A stretch of DNA of 46,298 nt from an uncultured Lactobacillus sp. (GCF_945290125.1 NZ_CALYQV010000010.1:1-46298); one strand, 5' to 3'; numbered from the stretch's first letter, positions 7,528 through 17,369 are shown. Made by a program: numbers and translations. The notes: generated by a model from the letters alone, not told the origin.

Positions 7528-10203
7528 TTACTTAGCATCAAACCAATTGTGACCATAGCCGGAATCAGCTACAAGAGGTATATCGAGTCTCACAGCAGAT
7601 TGCATTACTTCTGGCACAATCTTTTTAATTGTTTCTAATTCATCTTTTGGCACGTCAAAAATCAACTCATCATGAACCTGAACCACCATCTTAGTTTTAA
7701 GATGCATCTCATCCAATTTTTTCTGCATGTTAATCATTGCAATCTTGATTATATCTGCAGCTGAACCTTGAATTGGTGAGTTAATCGCAGTTCTTTCCGC
7801 AAATGAGCGCACATTATAATTTTTGGCGTGAATATCTGGCAGATAACGCCTTCTGTGCATTATTGTTTCGGCATAACCTTTTTCTCTAGCAACTTGAACT
7901 GCATTATCCATATAATCCTTAATTTGCGGATATTGTTCAAAATAATTATCAATAAATTCCTTGGCTTGTTTTCGACTGATATTAAGATTTTTAGATAAGC
8001 CATAATCAGAAATGCCATAAACAATACCGAAGTTGACGGCTTTTGCTCTGCGACGCATTAACGGTGTAACGTCAGCAGTTGATTTCAGATGAAAAATTTT
8101 CATAGCCGTATGAGCGTGGATGTCATAACCCGTTCTGAAAGCTTCCTGCATTTGTTCATCACCGGAAACTTGTGCCAATACTCGTAATTCGATTTGAGAA
8201 TAATCACAGGAAAAAATGTAGCCGTCTGGTTCACTTGGAACAAACGCTTTTCTAATTTGCTTTCCCTCCTCCGTTCTGGTAGGAATATTTTGTAAGTTAG
8301 GATCAACTGAGGACAAGCGACCAGTAGCAGTCAATGTTTGCAAGTACCTTGTATGAACCCGACCGTCTTTTTGGATAACATCCAATAGGCCATTAACATA
8401 AGTTGACTGTATTTTGGCAATTTGCCGGTAAGTCAAAATTTGATCAATAATTGGGCTTTCATCCCTCAACTGATTCAAAACATCAACAGAAGTCGAATAA
8501 CCAGTTTTAGTCTTTTTAACTGGCTTTAAGCCCATTTTTTCAAACAAAATATGACCTAATTGTTTAGGTGAATTAATATTAAATTCTTCACCGGCCTCAT
8601 CATAAATTTGCTTTTCCATTTTCTTGAGGTCAACCGCAAATTCATCCTGGAGCTGCGTTAAAGTATCAGCTTGAACCTTGATACCATTTATCTCCATGAC
8701 AGACAAAACCCGCGCAACCGGTATTTCAATGTTGGCAAAAAGGTCGTCCTGCTCGTGTTCTTTTAGTTTAGCCAGCAGAGTATCTTTTAAGTTCTCGATT
8801 GCCTCTATTTTACCAGCCAAATGGTTAAACAACACCTGATCGTCCTCTGGAATATGGACGCTTTTACCTTTGCCGTAAACGTCGTAATCGCTTTTAACCG
8901 AATCATCACCGTACATGCGACAAATTTCGCCCATATCGTCAGAATTGTTTTCATTATTGATCAAATATGAAGCAAGTAACATGTCATAATCAATTCCGCG
9001 AGCATGAATACCCAATCGGTTTAAACCAACTGTAGTTCGTTTTAAGTCAAACACATTTTTTGCAATTTGCTTATTTTCAAGTAAATTCTTAAGTTTATCT
9101 TCTTTTAATAACTCCACGTTGCGACTAACAAATATTTTCTGATCAATTTTTAAGGCAAAACCAACAAAATCTGCTAAATGATAGTTGGCACCCAGCATTC
9201 CTAAGTAAAAAGTAATAGTTTGACCATCTTTAACTGCAAAGTTGTTAATGTCATTTCCCTTAAGCTCTGTAAAATGAACTGTTTTATTATTTTTTGCGGG
9301 TTGTTCTTTTGATTGTGAAGCACTTCCTGGATCCAGTTCACTCAAGAACTTACGAAAATTCATCTTTTCATAGAATCTGCGCAATTTTTGATAATCGACT
9401 TCACGCCTTTTGACATCATCAATACCAACAGTTAACGGGGCATTACGATCAATTGTTGCCAGCTTTTTACCTAGTAGAGCCTTATCTTTATCATTAATCA
9501 GGTTTTCTTTCATTTTAGAAGGCTTCATATCATCTATATGATCATATAGATTTTCTACTGAGCCATATTCCTGAATAAGTTGTGAAGCTTTTTTGGGCCC
9601 TATTTTGGTAACACCATGATAATTATCCGAATTATCACCCATTAATGCTTTCATATCAATGAATTCAGTTGGAGTGACACCATTAACTTCTTTCATGTGT
9701 TCGGGAGTATAAGCTTCCAAGTTTAAAACACCGGATTTAGTAACCATAACAGTAGTTTGAGGAGATGCCAGTTGCGTCAAGTCCTTGTCGCCCGTAACAA
9801 CTGTGATTTTAAAGCCCTCTTTTTCTCCAATAGTTACAAATGTACCAATAATATCATCAGCTTCATAGTTATCAAGCTCATACGTAGAAAGACCCAAATC
9901 ATGCAAAAGTTCCTGAATGTAGGGTAATTGCTCAGATAATTCTGACGGGGTTTTCTGTCTACCACCTTTGTAGTCTTCATACATACTATTCCTAAAAGTT
10001 GTTTTACCTGCATCAAAAGCAACTAAAACATGGTCAGGTTCAACGTCATTCAGCACGACATCAAGCATATTTTTAAATGTATAAATGGCGTTAGTGTGTA
10101 ATCCTTCAGGATTTCTAAAATTTTCAAGTTGGCGGTACAGTGCATAGAAAGCACGAAAGGCAACTGAATTACCATCAATTAAAAGTAATTTTTTATCAGC
10201 CAT
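7528..10203 (-). CDS. polA: DNA polymerase I
   Basis: Family A polymerase for gap filling and Okazaki fragment processing. The N-terminal 5'-3' exonuclease domain (about 1-290) begins with LLLIDGNSVAFRAFYALY. The middle domain (about 305-480) lacks the DxE motif of the 3'-5' proofreading site, as in other Bacillus/Lactobacillus Pol I. The polymerase domain has SCDYSQIELRV, RRRAKAVNFGIVYG and the palm VQVHDELIFD. The 891 aa length is normal. It is the first gene of the repair/replication operon, with AAGGAG before the start, and lies downstream of the murC terminator. Confidence 0.97.
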   Translation of the reverse strand: MADKKLLLIDGNSVAFRAFYALYRQLENFRNPEGLHTNAIYTFKNMLDVVLNDVEPDHVLVAFDAGKTTFRNSMYEDYKGGRQKTPSELSEQLPYIQELLHDLGLSTYELDNYEADDIIGTFVTIGEKEGFKITVVTGDKDLTQLASPQTTVMVTKSGVLNLEAYTPEHMKEVNGVTPTEFIDMKALMGDNSDNYHGVTKIGPKKASQLIQEYGSVENLYDHIDDMKPSKMKENLINDKDKALLGKKLATIDRNAPLTVGIDDVKRREVDYQKLRRFYEKMNFRKFLSELDPGSASQSKEQPAKNNKTVHFTELKGNDINNFAVKDGQTITFYLGMLGANYHLADFVGFALKIDQKIFVSRNVELLKEDKLKNLLENKQIAKNVFDLKRTTVGLNRLGIHARGIDYDMLLASYLINNENNSDDMGEICRMYGDDSVKSDYDVYGKGKSVHIPEDDQVLFNHLAGKIEAIENLKDTLLAKLKEHEQDDLFANIEIPVARVLSVMEINGIKVQADTLTQLQDEFAVDLKKMEKQIYDEAGEEFNINSPKQLGHILFEKMGLKPVKKTKTGYSTSVDVLNQLRDESPIIDQILTYRQIAKIQSTYVNGLLDVIQKDGRVHTRYLQTLTATGRLSSVDPNLQNIPTRTEEGKQIRKAFVPSEPDGYIFSCDYSQIELRVLAQVSGDEQMQEAFRTGYDIHAHTAMKIFHLKSTADVTPLMRRRAKAVNFGIVYGISDYGLSKNLNISRKQAKEFIDNYFEQYPQIKDYMDNAVQVAREKGYAETIMHRRRYLPDIHAKNYNVRSFAERTAINSPIQGSAADIIKIAMINMQKKLDEMHLKTKMVVQVHDELIFDVPKDELETIKKIVPEVMQSAVRLDIPLVADSGYGHNWFDAK

Positions 10204-10329
10204 TTGATCTCCTTAAATTTAAACCAAGTTTCTTTATTTAACTACCATTTTAACAGTTTTTCCATTCATCTTGTACGATACCGATTTCTCTGTACCTTAT
10301 TACATGTAAAATCTGTTATAAAAAGCAAA

Positions 10330-10355
10330 AAGATCAAGTCTTGAAACTCGATCTT
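10330..10355 (-). terminator. Rho-independent terminator of murC
   Basis: On the minus strand AAGATCGAGT pairs with ACTTGATCTT (10 bp including one G-U) around a TTCAAG loop and is followed by TTTTGCTTTT. It lies just after the murC stop and separates murC from polA. Confidence 0.85.
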
Positions 10356-10366
10356 AATAACTTAAT

Positions 10367-11680
10367 TTATTTTAGTAATCTTTCTAAAGCATCTTCGTAT
10401 TTCTGGATATCGCCTGCGCCCATAAAAACAATGACACTGTCTTTGTTCTGGGTTAAGTCTGAAATATTATCAAGGTCAATTACTTCAGAACCAGGAATTT
10501 TAGCTACCAAATCATTACTTGAAATGTCTCCGCTAGCTTCTCTAGCTGAAGCATAAATAGGAGTAATGTATGCTTTATCCACTGAACTTAATATTTCTAC
10601 GAAATCTTGCGCATATTTTTTTGTTCTCGAAAAAGTATGGGGCTGAAAAACGACAACTAAGCATTTATGGGGAAACCTTTGTCTAGCAGCTTGAATTGTC
10701 GCACGCATTTCAGTCGGATGGTGGGCATAATCATCAATGATATTAATATCCTTAAAGTCCTTTTCAGAAAAGCGACGTTTTGCCCCTTGATAAGTAAGTA
10801 AGCCCTTTTGAATGTCTGCTAGCGGAATGTTTTCAGTATAAGCAACAGCTATCACGGCAGTAGCATTCAAAATATTATGATCGCCAAAAAGATGAATTGT
10901 GAACTTACCTATCTTCTGACCGTGCTTTAAAACTGTAAAACTTGAGCCTATAGTATTGCGGTTAACGTCAACCGCCTGAAAATCATCATTTTCTTCAAAG
11001 CCATAAGTGTATTTAGGAATGACAGAATGCAGTTGTCTTAATCTGTCATTACCTCCCCAGACAAATAGTCCCTTTTGGGTTTGATTAGCTGCAGTTTGAA
11101 AGGCTGAAGTATAATCTGCTTGATCTTTAAAATAATCCGGATGATCAAAATCAATATTGGTCATGATTTGATAATCAGGGTGATATGCCAAGAAATGGCG
11201 ACGATACTCATCAGCTTCATAAACAAAAAAGCGGGACCCTTTAACTCCTTTTCCTTCACCATCGCCTATTAGGTATGATGTGGGCGCTGCTTCACCCAAA
11301 ACATGAGCTAAAAGACCAGTAGTAGAAGTTTTGCCATGAGTTCCAGAAACACCAATACTGGTATGCATCTTGATTATTTCTTCTACAGTATCAGGATAGC
11401 TCTGCCAGGCAATCTTCTTTTCTTCACAAGTTTTTACTTCTACGTTGTCATCTTTAAACGCATTTCCTTTAACAATCACCTGACCAGAATCTTTAATATT
11501 GTTTGCACTAAACTCTGCCACTTTAATTCCAGCTTTTGCGAGCGGTTCTTGTGTAAAAGTATATTTTTTGATGTCACTACCAGCGACATGAAAACCTAAA
11601 TCATTTAATACTAAGGCTAAAGAAGCCATTCCAGTTCCTTTAATACCGATAAACCAAATTTGCTTATTTTTATCTAACAT
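10367..11680 (-). CDS. murC: UDP-N-acetylmuramate--L-alanine ligase
   Basis: Adds L-Ala to UDP-MurNAc in the cytoplasmic stage of peptidoglycan synthesis. Features are the N-terminal nucleotide-binding segment GIKGTGM (12-18), the ATP-binding loop GTHGKTS (113-119), EADEYRRHF, the central DHPDYF segment and IIDDYAHHPTE in the C-terminal half. The 437 aa length is typical. It appears monocistronic: its terminator is directly downstream and the ytpR operon terminator lies directly upstream. Confidence 0.97.
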   Translation of the reverse strand: MLDKNKQIWFIGIKGTGMASLALVLNDLGFHVAGSDIKKYTFTQEPLAKAGIKVAEFSANNIKDSGQVIVKGNAFKDDNVEVKTCEEKKIAWQSYPDTVEEIIKMHTSIGVSGTHGKTSTTGLLAHVLGEAAPTSYLIGDGEGKGVKGSRFFVYEADEYRRHFLAYHPDYQIMTNIDFDHPDYFKDQADYTSAFQTAANQTQKGLFVWGGNDRLRQLHSVIPKYTYGFEENDDFQAVDVNRNTIGSSFTVLKHGQKIGKFTIHLFGDHNILNATAVIAVAYTENIPLADIQKGLLTYQGAKRRFSEKDFKDINIIDDYAHHPTEMRATIQAARQRFPHKCLVVVFQPHTFSRTKKYAQDFVEILSSVDKAYITPIYASAREASGDISSNDLVAKIPGSEVIDLDNISDLTQNKDSVIVFMGAGDIQKYEDALERLLK

Positions 11681-11788
11681 TTGCCAAACTCCATAATTTT
11701 ATCATTGCCTCTTATTTTATCATTTCTAACAGAAAGTGTGCAGAAACAATGAAAAGCCATAGCTCACTTTTGCATTACTATGAAAAAA

Positions 11789-11814
11789 GACTCTACCAAT
11801 AACTTGATAGAGTC
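11789..11814 (-). terminator. Rho-independent terminator after ytpR
   Basis: The minus strand has GACTCTA/TAGAGTC with additional pairing CAA/TTG inside, followed by TTTTTT (11788-11783). It ends the ecsA-ecsB-trmB-trx-ytpR transcript. Confidence 0.85.
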
Positions 11815-11822
11815 CCTTAATC

Positions 11823-12470
11823 TTATAATTTAATTTGTCCACTTGCCAAAAGTGCATCGCATTTGTCAGGATCAAACGCGTCTCCCACAGCAAAAGTGTC
11901 TGGAACTACTAAAATTCCCCGTTTTTGCGGTGCGTGCGGCAAACCTAATTCTCGAGCCGAACAAATCATCCCATAAGAATCAACATGACGTAATTGACCA
12001 GGCCAAATCATTTGGCCATTTGGCATTAAAGTGCCAGGTAAAGCCACCACTACTTTTTGCCCTTGAGCAATATTAGGTGCACCACAGACAATTTGATGTT
12101 CCTCATCAGGGCCAACCTCAACAGTAGTGACATGAAGGTGGTCAGAATCAGGATGTTTTTCGCAGCTTTTGACATAGCCATAAACCAGCGTCGGCTTACC
12201 GTAAGCAAGTTGATCATTAAAACCGACTTCTGCCAGCTTTTTATTTAATGCTACTAAATCGTCATTAGTCAGTTTAACTTGACCGTCTGGCAATTTGTCA
12301 TAAGCAATAATTTGGTCGACATTGAAGAAATTATATCCAGTCACATTGCCATCTTCATCAGTAATTCGTGTGACATCGTCTTTTTCCTCATATTCGCTCT
12401 TGCCCTTATCCTGACCTAAAATTACAATTAGGGTATTGGGATAGCTACGTTTATTAATACTAGTAATCAT
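11823..12470 (-). CDS. ytpR: YtpR-type tRNA-binding domain protein
   Basis: A 215-aa protein with a C-terminal EMAP-II/OB-fold tRNA-binding domain (about 95-205): YGYVKSCEKHPDSDHLHVTTVEVG, QIVCGAPNIAQGQKVVVALPG and SYGMICSARELGLP. The same domain occurs in the beta subunit of bacterial PheRS, but here it stands alone after an N-terminal region of about 90 aa typical of the YtpR family. The precise role in lactobacilli is not established; binding of tRNA or structured RNA is the family-based expectation. It is the last gene of the ecsA-led operon, 21 bases after the thioredoxin gene. Confidence 0.88.
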   Translation of the reverse strand: MITSINKRSYPNTLIVILGQDKGKSEYEEKDDVTRITDEDGNVTGYNFFNVDQIIAYDKLPDGQVKLTNDDLVALNKKLAEVGFNDQLAYGKPTLVYGYVKSCEKHPDSDHLHVTTVEVGPDEEHQIVCGAPNIAQGQKVVVALPGTLMPNGQMIWPGQLRHVDSYGMICSARELGLPHAPQKRGILVVPDTFAVGDAFDPDKCDALLASGQIKL

Positions 12471-12491
12471 TAATCAATTATCCTCTTTCAC

Positions 12492-12812
12492 TTAGTCCAG
12501 TGACCGCAAAAAGCTCTCAACTTCTTCTTTGGTTTTACGGTCCTTATTAACTAGTCTACCAATTTCTTTACCATCTTGGTAGACCACAAAAGAAGGAATA
12601 CCCATGATATTCATTTCCTTAGCTACATCTACAGAACCGTCACGGTCAATTTGATAAAATTTACTATCAGAAAAATCTTTTTCAATCTCCGGCATAAACG
12701 GATCCAAAAAACGGCAATCAGGACACCAACCAGCAGAAAATTCTAAAACCACACGACCATTTTTGGTAATAGCATCTAATTTTTCTTGATCTAATTCTTT
12801 TATTTGTTCCAT
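12492..12812 (-). CDS. Thioredoxin family protein
   Basis: Small cytoplasmic thiol-disulfide protein of 106 aa with the active site WCPDC (Cys30, Cys33) and the cis-proline segment IMGIPSFVVYQDG. The active site differs from the classical WCGPC, which suggests a thioredoxin-like helper rather than the main TrxA. I start at ATG 12812 with AGAGG upstream; a longer in-frame TTG start at 12830 has its purine-rich stretch too close. It lies between trmB and ytpR and is read with them. No signal peptide is seen. Confidence 0.88.
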   Translation of the reverse strand: MEQIKELDQEKLDAITKNGRVVLEFSAGWCPDCRFLDPFMPEIEKDFSDSKFYQIDRDGSVDVAKEMNIMGIPSFVVYQDGKEIGRLVNKDRKTKEEVESFLRSLD

Positions 12813-12843
12813 TTTGAAAAAACCTCTCAATCCTTATTATTAC

Positions 12844-13503
12844 CTATTTTACCCCAAAATCCGCATGCAAGGCATAAATTGGGTTGCCTTGGCTGGCAAA
12901 TTTATGCTCATACTCGGTTTCAATATTTGAAGTCAAAATCTCTTCTTTTTCATTATGGAGGTCAACTGTAACAAAATCAAAATGCATGCCAAAATTATTC
13001 ATACTCTGAAGAGAATAAGCAAAAAGACCTGCATTATCTGTTTTAAATTGTATCTGACCATTTTCTTGCAAAACAGTCTGGTATTTTTGCAAAAAAGTTT
13101 TATAGGTTAATCGTCTCTTTTCGTGCCTAGTTTTAGGCCACGGATCACTAAAATTTAGATAAATGGTATTTGCACTATGTTTTTCGAAAAAGCAGTCAAT
13201 ATTAGCAGCATCTGCGCATAAAATTTGTAAATTAGACAAATTTTTTGCCAGTTTTGAACGTAAAATGATGCCAGCTGCTGTCATTTGCAGTTCAAGCGCA
13301 ACAAAATTTTTTTCAGGATGTTCAGCAGCCATTGTAGTGATAAATTTCCCTTTACCTGGACCAACTTCAATTTCCAATGGCTTTGAAATATCAGCAAACC
13401 GTTTTGACCAATCGATCTTTTGAGTCGGATCAGGGCGATCTATCATACTTTCTGGATGTTCTTGCACAAGTTTTACAGCCCACGGTTTGTTACGTAGTCT
13501 CAT
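12844..13503 (-). CDS. trmB: tRNA (guanine-N7-)-methyltransferase
   Basis: SAM-dependent enzyme that forms m7G46 in tRNA. The SAM-binding motif is EVGPGKGKF, then FVALELQ, and the family signature NFSDPWPKTRHEKRRL is complete. The 219 aa length is normal. It begins 4 bases after the ecsB stop and precedes the thioredoxin gene by 31 bases. The ecsA-ecsB-trmB linkage is common in lactobacilli. Confidence 0.95.
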   Translation of the reverse strand: MRLRNKPWAVKLVQEHPESMIDRPDPTQKIDWSKRFADISKPLEIEVGPGKGKFITTMAAEHPEKNFVALELQMTAAGIILRSKLAKNLSNLQILCADAANIDCFFEKHSANTIYLNFSDPWPKTRHEKRRLTYKTFLQKYQTVLQENGQIQFKTDNAGLFAYSLQSMNNFGMHFDFVTVDLHNEKEEILTSNIETEYEHKFASQGNPIYALHADFGVK

Positions 13504-13507
13504 TTAT

Positions 13508-14707
13508 TTACAACTTCCTTTTCTTTACTTTTGCTGGTAAGTATAACCTTAATACCGCACAACTGAAAACAACTAAAATCCCCATTGCTTCAAACAAATG
13601 TAAACTGATAGGTAATGTTATCAGCCATGAAATACTGATGATGAACCATTGTACCAGCATTATTCCAGCAAGCGCAGAAACGAGATCTAAACCTCGTTTA
13701 GTGCGCTCAATAGGATAAACACGATACATGATATTGTTATCAAATTCATCAACCATTGGGACTAACTGGTAAATAGTTAAGAATACTACTAAGCAGGACA
13801 AGCCTAATGCCCAAAGCCAATTCTGCACTAACCAAGAGATTAAAATTGCAAAAGCAGTCATCCTGACTACCAGATTAATGTTTTCAGGATTACGAAGAAT
13901 TGAGCGCCTATACAAAAACTTATTAGGATTTTCCATTGTCAAATTTTTGGGCAATAAAAAGTCCAAATATTTCCGTCTTTTAATATTGGTTTGCCTTTCC
14001 TTAACATCGGTGAACATGCTATAAGCATTATAAACAACGTTTTTACGTTTTTCTTCCTGCTCAATGGCAAATTGCCAGTCAAAAAGGGCCACATGTTGCG
14101 GTTTTAAAATCAAAATAATCAAAATAATTATCAGCAAGCCTGCAACAATTATCATACTTTTTGGTCTAAACATTCCCAATGCGAATAAAAAAAGGAAAAG
14201 GATATTTACCATCGAAATGGCAATTTTACGGTTAAAAAACAAATTATATTCCATAATTTTAAGCTGCAACATCTTAGCTAGAAAAACAGCAAAAACTGCG
14301 AAAATATAATCTAAAGGTTCAATCCTTGCTTTAATCGTAGCAAATGGAAATATAGTTCCTGCTATCAAAGCTAAGCAAATTGTAGGTACGATCAGGCTGT
14401 AATTTAACATTGGTTGCAAATATGATGATAAATTTTCATCCTCAGGCAGTAAAAATTGTAAATCAGCTGGTTTTAGCAGTGTTACCAGTTTGCCTATTAA
14501 AAGTGGCAGCCACAGCAAAACACCAACTAGGGGACGGTAATACCATAGATTTTCAGGCATGGTCTTCATTGCCTGTGCATACCAGAACATGAGTGCTCCA
14601 AAAAGAAAAATCAGAGCTAAGATAAAGAAGTCATTAAAAACCAATACTAGATATTTCAAAGACTGACGCAAGTTTTCCTGTAGCCTCTTTTTAGCCAAAT
14701 TACGCAT
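13508..14707 (-). CDS. ecsB: ABC transporter permease EcsB
   Basis: Multi-pass membrane protein of 399 aa with about eight or nine hydrophobic segments (for example around 30-50, 60-80, 105-125, 130-150, 160-200 and 275-395) and a basic cytoplasmic loop near 215-245 (EEKRKNVVYNAYSMFTDVKE). It matches the EcsB membrane partner of EcsA. In B. subtilis the Ecs system affects secretion and intramembrane proteolysis; the transported substrate is not settled. Its start overlaps the end of ecsA by 8 bases. Confidence 0.88.
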   Translation of the reverse strand: MRNLAKKRLQENLRQSLKYLVLVFNDFFILALIFLFGALMFWYAQAMKTMPENLWYYRPLVGVLLWLPLLIGKLVTLLKPADLQFLLPEDENLSSYLQPMLNYSLIVPTICLALIAGTIFPFATIKARIEPLDYIFAVFAVFLAKMLQLKIMEYNLFFNRKIAISMVNILFLFLFALGMFRPKSMIIVAGLLIIILIILILKPQHVALFDWQFAIEQEEKRKNVVYNAYSMFTDVKERQTNIKRRKYLDFLLPKNLTMENPNKFLYRRSILRNPENINLVVRMTAFAILISWLVQNWLWALGLSCLVVFLTIYQLVPMVDEFDNNIMYRVYPIERTKRGLDLVSALAGIMLVQWFIISISWLITLPISLHLFEAMGILVVFSCAVLRLYLPAKVKKRKL

Positions 14708-15440
14708 TTTGTTGCTCCTGACTTAAAATTTGGTAAATTTGGTCAAATGAATCCGTTTCCTTCAGACCATAATATATGCGAATTTCAGCCAAAGTGCCGG
14801 CAGCCTTAATTTTGCCATTGTTTAAGACCGCATAACGAGAAACTGCCTGCACACCGTCACCTAAAATGTGAGTTGACATTAACACCATTTTGCCCTGACC
14901 AGCAGCATCTTTAATCAATTGCACTAAATTAGCCACTGCCAACGGATCAAGTCCTGTGAACGGCTCATCGATTACCAGTAAGTCAGTATTTGCTAAAAAC
15001 GCGGAAACAATCATCACTTTTTGCTTCATACCCTTAGAAAAATGAATCGGCAACCAATCTAACTTGTCATCCAGCCTAAACAATTGTAGCAACTCACGGG
15101 CCTTTGCCCAAGCCTGTTTTTCATCTAACTGGTAACTAAGAATTGTCAGGTCAAGATGCTCTTTTAAAGTCAATTCTGAATATAAAACTGGCGTTTCAGG
15201 AATGTATGCGACCTGTCTTTTAAATTTAGTAGGTTGAGCCGCTAAATCAATGCCATTTAGCGTAATTTTCCCTTTTTGCGGTCTTAGTAATCCTAGAATG
15301 TGTTTAATAGTAGTAGATTTACCAGCGCCATTTAGGCCAATCACTCCAAGAACCTCTCCTGGTTTAATTTCCAAATTAATATCTTTAATGACCGGCACAC
15401 CAGTATAGCCACCTGTCAAATGCTCAATTTTTAAAGTCAT
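14700..15440 (-). CDS. ecsA: ABC transporter ATP-binding protein EcsA
   Basis: ATPase partner of EcsB. It has Walker A GLNGAGKSTT, the signature FSKGMKQKV, Walker B LLVIDEPFTGLD and the switch His of MSTHI. I choose ATG 15440 (246 aa) because GATAGGA lies just before it; an ATG 33 bases upstream has no ribosome site and probably lies before the transcription start (CATAAT at 15480-15475). It is the first gene of the operon with ecsB, trmB, thioredoxin and ytpR, and is divergent from the HIT-family gene. Confidence 0.9.
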   Translation of the reverse strand: MTLKIEHLTGGYTGVPVIKDINLEIKPGEVLGVIGLNGAGKSTTIKHILGLLRPQKGKITLNGIDLAAQPTKFKRQVAYIPETPVLYSELTLKEHLDLTILSYQLDEKQAWAKARELLQLFRLDDKLDWLPIHFSKGMKQKVMIVSAFLANTDLLVIDEPFTGLDPLAVANLVQLIKDAAGQGKMVLMSTHILGDGVQAVSRYAVLNNGKIKAAGTLAEIRIYYGLKETDSFDQIYQILSQEQQNA

Positions 15441-15530
15441 AATTCCTATCTTTCTTTTAATGAATTTACTCATTTATTATGATAGCATGATATTAAAAGA
15501 AACTAAATTTTGAAATGTAGAGGTTTTAAA

Positions 15531-15962
15531 ATGGAAGATTTAGATAAAGATTGTTTATTTTGTAAAATTATCAAGGGTGAAGCAAGCAGCTACACTGTTT
15601 TTGAAAATGACGATGTAAAAGCTTTCTTAGATTTATCTCAAGTTAATCCCGGTCATACTTTAATGGTACCTAAAAAACACATCACAAACTTTTTTGATTA
15701 TACCCAAGCAGATGCTCAACGCTATTTACAATATATTCCTACCATTGCTAACGCAATTAAAAAATTTGATCCCAGAATCACCGGTATGAATATTAGCAGC
15801 AATAATGGTGCCAGTGCAAGTCAAGTAGTTATGCACTCGCACATCCATTTCATTCCGCGGTTTGAAGGTGATGGCTTAAAGATTGCTACACGAAACAACG
15901 CAGAAAAATACACTGAAGAAGATTATGAAAAGGTTGCTGCTGCTATTAGAGCACAATTTTAA
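15531..15962 (+). CDS. hit: HIT family nucleotide hydrolase
   Basis: Histidine-triad protein of 143 aa with the triad HSHIHF (His102, His104, His106) and the N-terminal pair CLFC (Cys8, Cys11). HIT proteins hydrolyse AMP derivatives such as adenosine phosphoramidates; the physiological substrate is not known. I start at ATG 15531 because AGAGG sits 7 bases before it; an upstream ATG at 15510 has no ribosome site. It is divergent from ecsA and lies next to prsA, an arrangement (ecsA / hit / prsA) also seen in B. subtilis. Confidence 0.93.
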   Translation: MEDLDKDCLFCKIIKGEASSYTVFENDDVKAFLDLSQVNPGHTLMVPKKHITNFFDYTQADAQRYLQYIPTIANAIKKFDPRITGMNISSNNGASASQVVMHSHIHFIPRFEGDGLKIATRNNAEKYTEEDYEKVAAAIRAQF

Positions 15963-15971
15963 GGTGACGAG

Positions 15972-16313
15972 ATGAAACGTTTTAGTTTAGGACTGGCTGT
16001 AGGAGCGGGTTTTGGCGTGGTCCTTTCACTGTTCAAAGATAAAAATGGCGATCGCCTGTTTCCTCCTGTGCAAAAGCAAATAAAATCAGTAAAAGAAGAT
16101 ATTAGTGACATTTCTGTAGCAAATAATAAATTTAAGGCTGCTCAGCAAGAATTAAAAAAATCTTTGCCGCTAGCAAAGAAAGCTGCTTCGGAGTTACAAA
16201 ACGAAATTGAATATTATCAAATCAGTATTAATCGGATTATAGGCAAATTGAAAGCCAAAACTGCAACAATTAATTTCAATAGCACAAATGAAACTAATAG
16301 TTCTAAAAAATAG
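15972..16313 (+). CDS. YtxH-like small membrane-associated protein
   Basis: A 113-aa protein starting with one glycine-rich hydrophobic segment (FSLGLAVGAGFGVVLSLF, residues 4-21) followed by a lysine- and glutamate-rich helical tail likely to form a coiled coil. This is the layout of YtxH/gas-vesicle-like stress proteins. AAGGTGA precedes the start, 9 bases after the HIT gene stop, so the two are co-transcribed. Function unknown; the context suggests the cell envelope. Confidence 0.75.
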   Translation: MKRFSLGLAVGAGFGVVLSLFKDKNGDRLFPPVQKQIKSVKEDISDISVANNKFKAAQQELKKSLPLAKKAASELQNEIEYYQISINRIIGKLKAKTATINFNSTNETNSSKK

Positions 16314-16428
16314 TAAAGAAACTCTCTTTTTTGTTTTAAAAAAAATAAAAATAAAAACTAGTTTTGCCAGTTTATGTTATATTAGTTGTCGGTGACTTAA
16401 TTTATTAAGGATGTGGAGAATTTATTTT

Positions 16429-17328
16429 ATGAAAAAATATATTAAAAAAGCTGCAGCTGTGATTGCCGTAGCCGGTATAGCATTATCAACAGCTGCTTGT
16501 TCTAATGGTGGCAAAACCGTTGCTTCTTATAAAGGCGGAAAGATTACCCAGCAAGAATATTATGATGATATGAAAAAATCTCAAGCTGGTAAAACCGCTT
16601 TGGCAAACATGATTATTAATCGTGTTCTAGAACAACAATATGGCAACAAGGTTTCCAAAAAGCAGGTTGACAAACAATATAACAACTACAAGAAACAGTA
16701 TGGCAGTCAGTTTGATGCTGTTTTACAACAAAATGGTATGACTGCTGCAAGTTTCAAGCAAAACCTGAAAACAAACTTGCTGTCCGAAGCCGCTTTGAAA
16801 GATATTAAAAAGATTTCGAAGAGTCAAGAAGAAAAAGCTTGGAAAGCATATCAGCCTAAAGTTACAGTACAACACATTTTGGTTTCAAAGAAATCCAAAG
16901 CCGAAGAAATCACTAAAGAACTAAAAAATGGTAAAAGTTTCAAGAGCTTAGTTAAAAAGTATTCTCTAGATACTGGAACAAAAAACAATGAAGGTAAACT
17001 GCCAGCATTTGATTCTACTGATACTAGTCTAGATCCAGCTTTTAAAAATGCAGCATTTAAGTTAAAGACCGGTGAAACTACAAAGAGCCCAGTCAAATCT
17101 CAATCAGGTTACCACGTAATTAGAATGATTAAACACCCTGCCAAAGGTTCTTTTGCTTCACATAAAAAAGAAATTGATGACCAAATTTATCAATCAATGT
17201 CGCAAAATCAACAAACCATGCATGACGTCCTTGCCAAGGTTATTAAAAAGGCTGGAGTCAACATAAAGGATAATGATCTTAAAGATGTTTTAGCTGCCTA
17301 CGTTTCTAATTCTAATAACAAAAAGTAA
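16429..17328 (+). CDS. prsA: PrsA-type foldase lipoprotein (parvulin peptidyl-prolyl isomerase)
   Basis: Membrane-anchored chaperone that helps secreted proteins fold outside the membrane. The lipoprotein signal has KKYIKK, a hydrophobic core and the lipobox STAAC with Cys24. A parvulin (PpiC) domain spans about 130-230: VTVQHILVS, KSLVKKYSLD, QSGYHVIRMI. The 299 aa length fits PrsA. I start at ATG 16429 with GGAG 10 bases upstream; an ATG at 16411 would overlap the ribosome site. It ends in a strong terminator. It lies near ecsAB, which is also linked to secretion. Confidence 0.93.
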   Translation: MKKYIKKAAAVIAVAGIALSTAACSNGGKTVASYKGGKITQQEYYDDMKKSQAGKTALANMIINRVLEQQYGNKVSKKQVDKQYNNYKKQYGSQFDAVLQQNGMTAASFKQNLKTNLLSEAALKDIKKISKSQEEKAWKAYQPKVTVQHILVSKKSKAEEITKELKNGKSFKSLVKKYSLDTGTKNNEGKLPAFDSTDTSLDPAFKNAAFKLKTGETTKSPVKSQSGYHVIRMIKHPAKGSFASHKKEIDDQIYQSMSQNQQTMHDVLAKVIKKAGVNIKDNDLKDVLAAYVSNSNNKK

Positions 17329-17369
17329 TTGAACTATAGCAGTTAAGACCAGTTTAATAATAAAAATAT

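Noticed and set aside
10300-10309. Palindrome TTACATGTAA upstream of polA.
   Set aside because: Ten bases in an AT-rich genome are easily found by chance, and it is not placed at a clear promoter.
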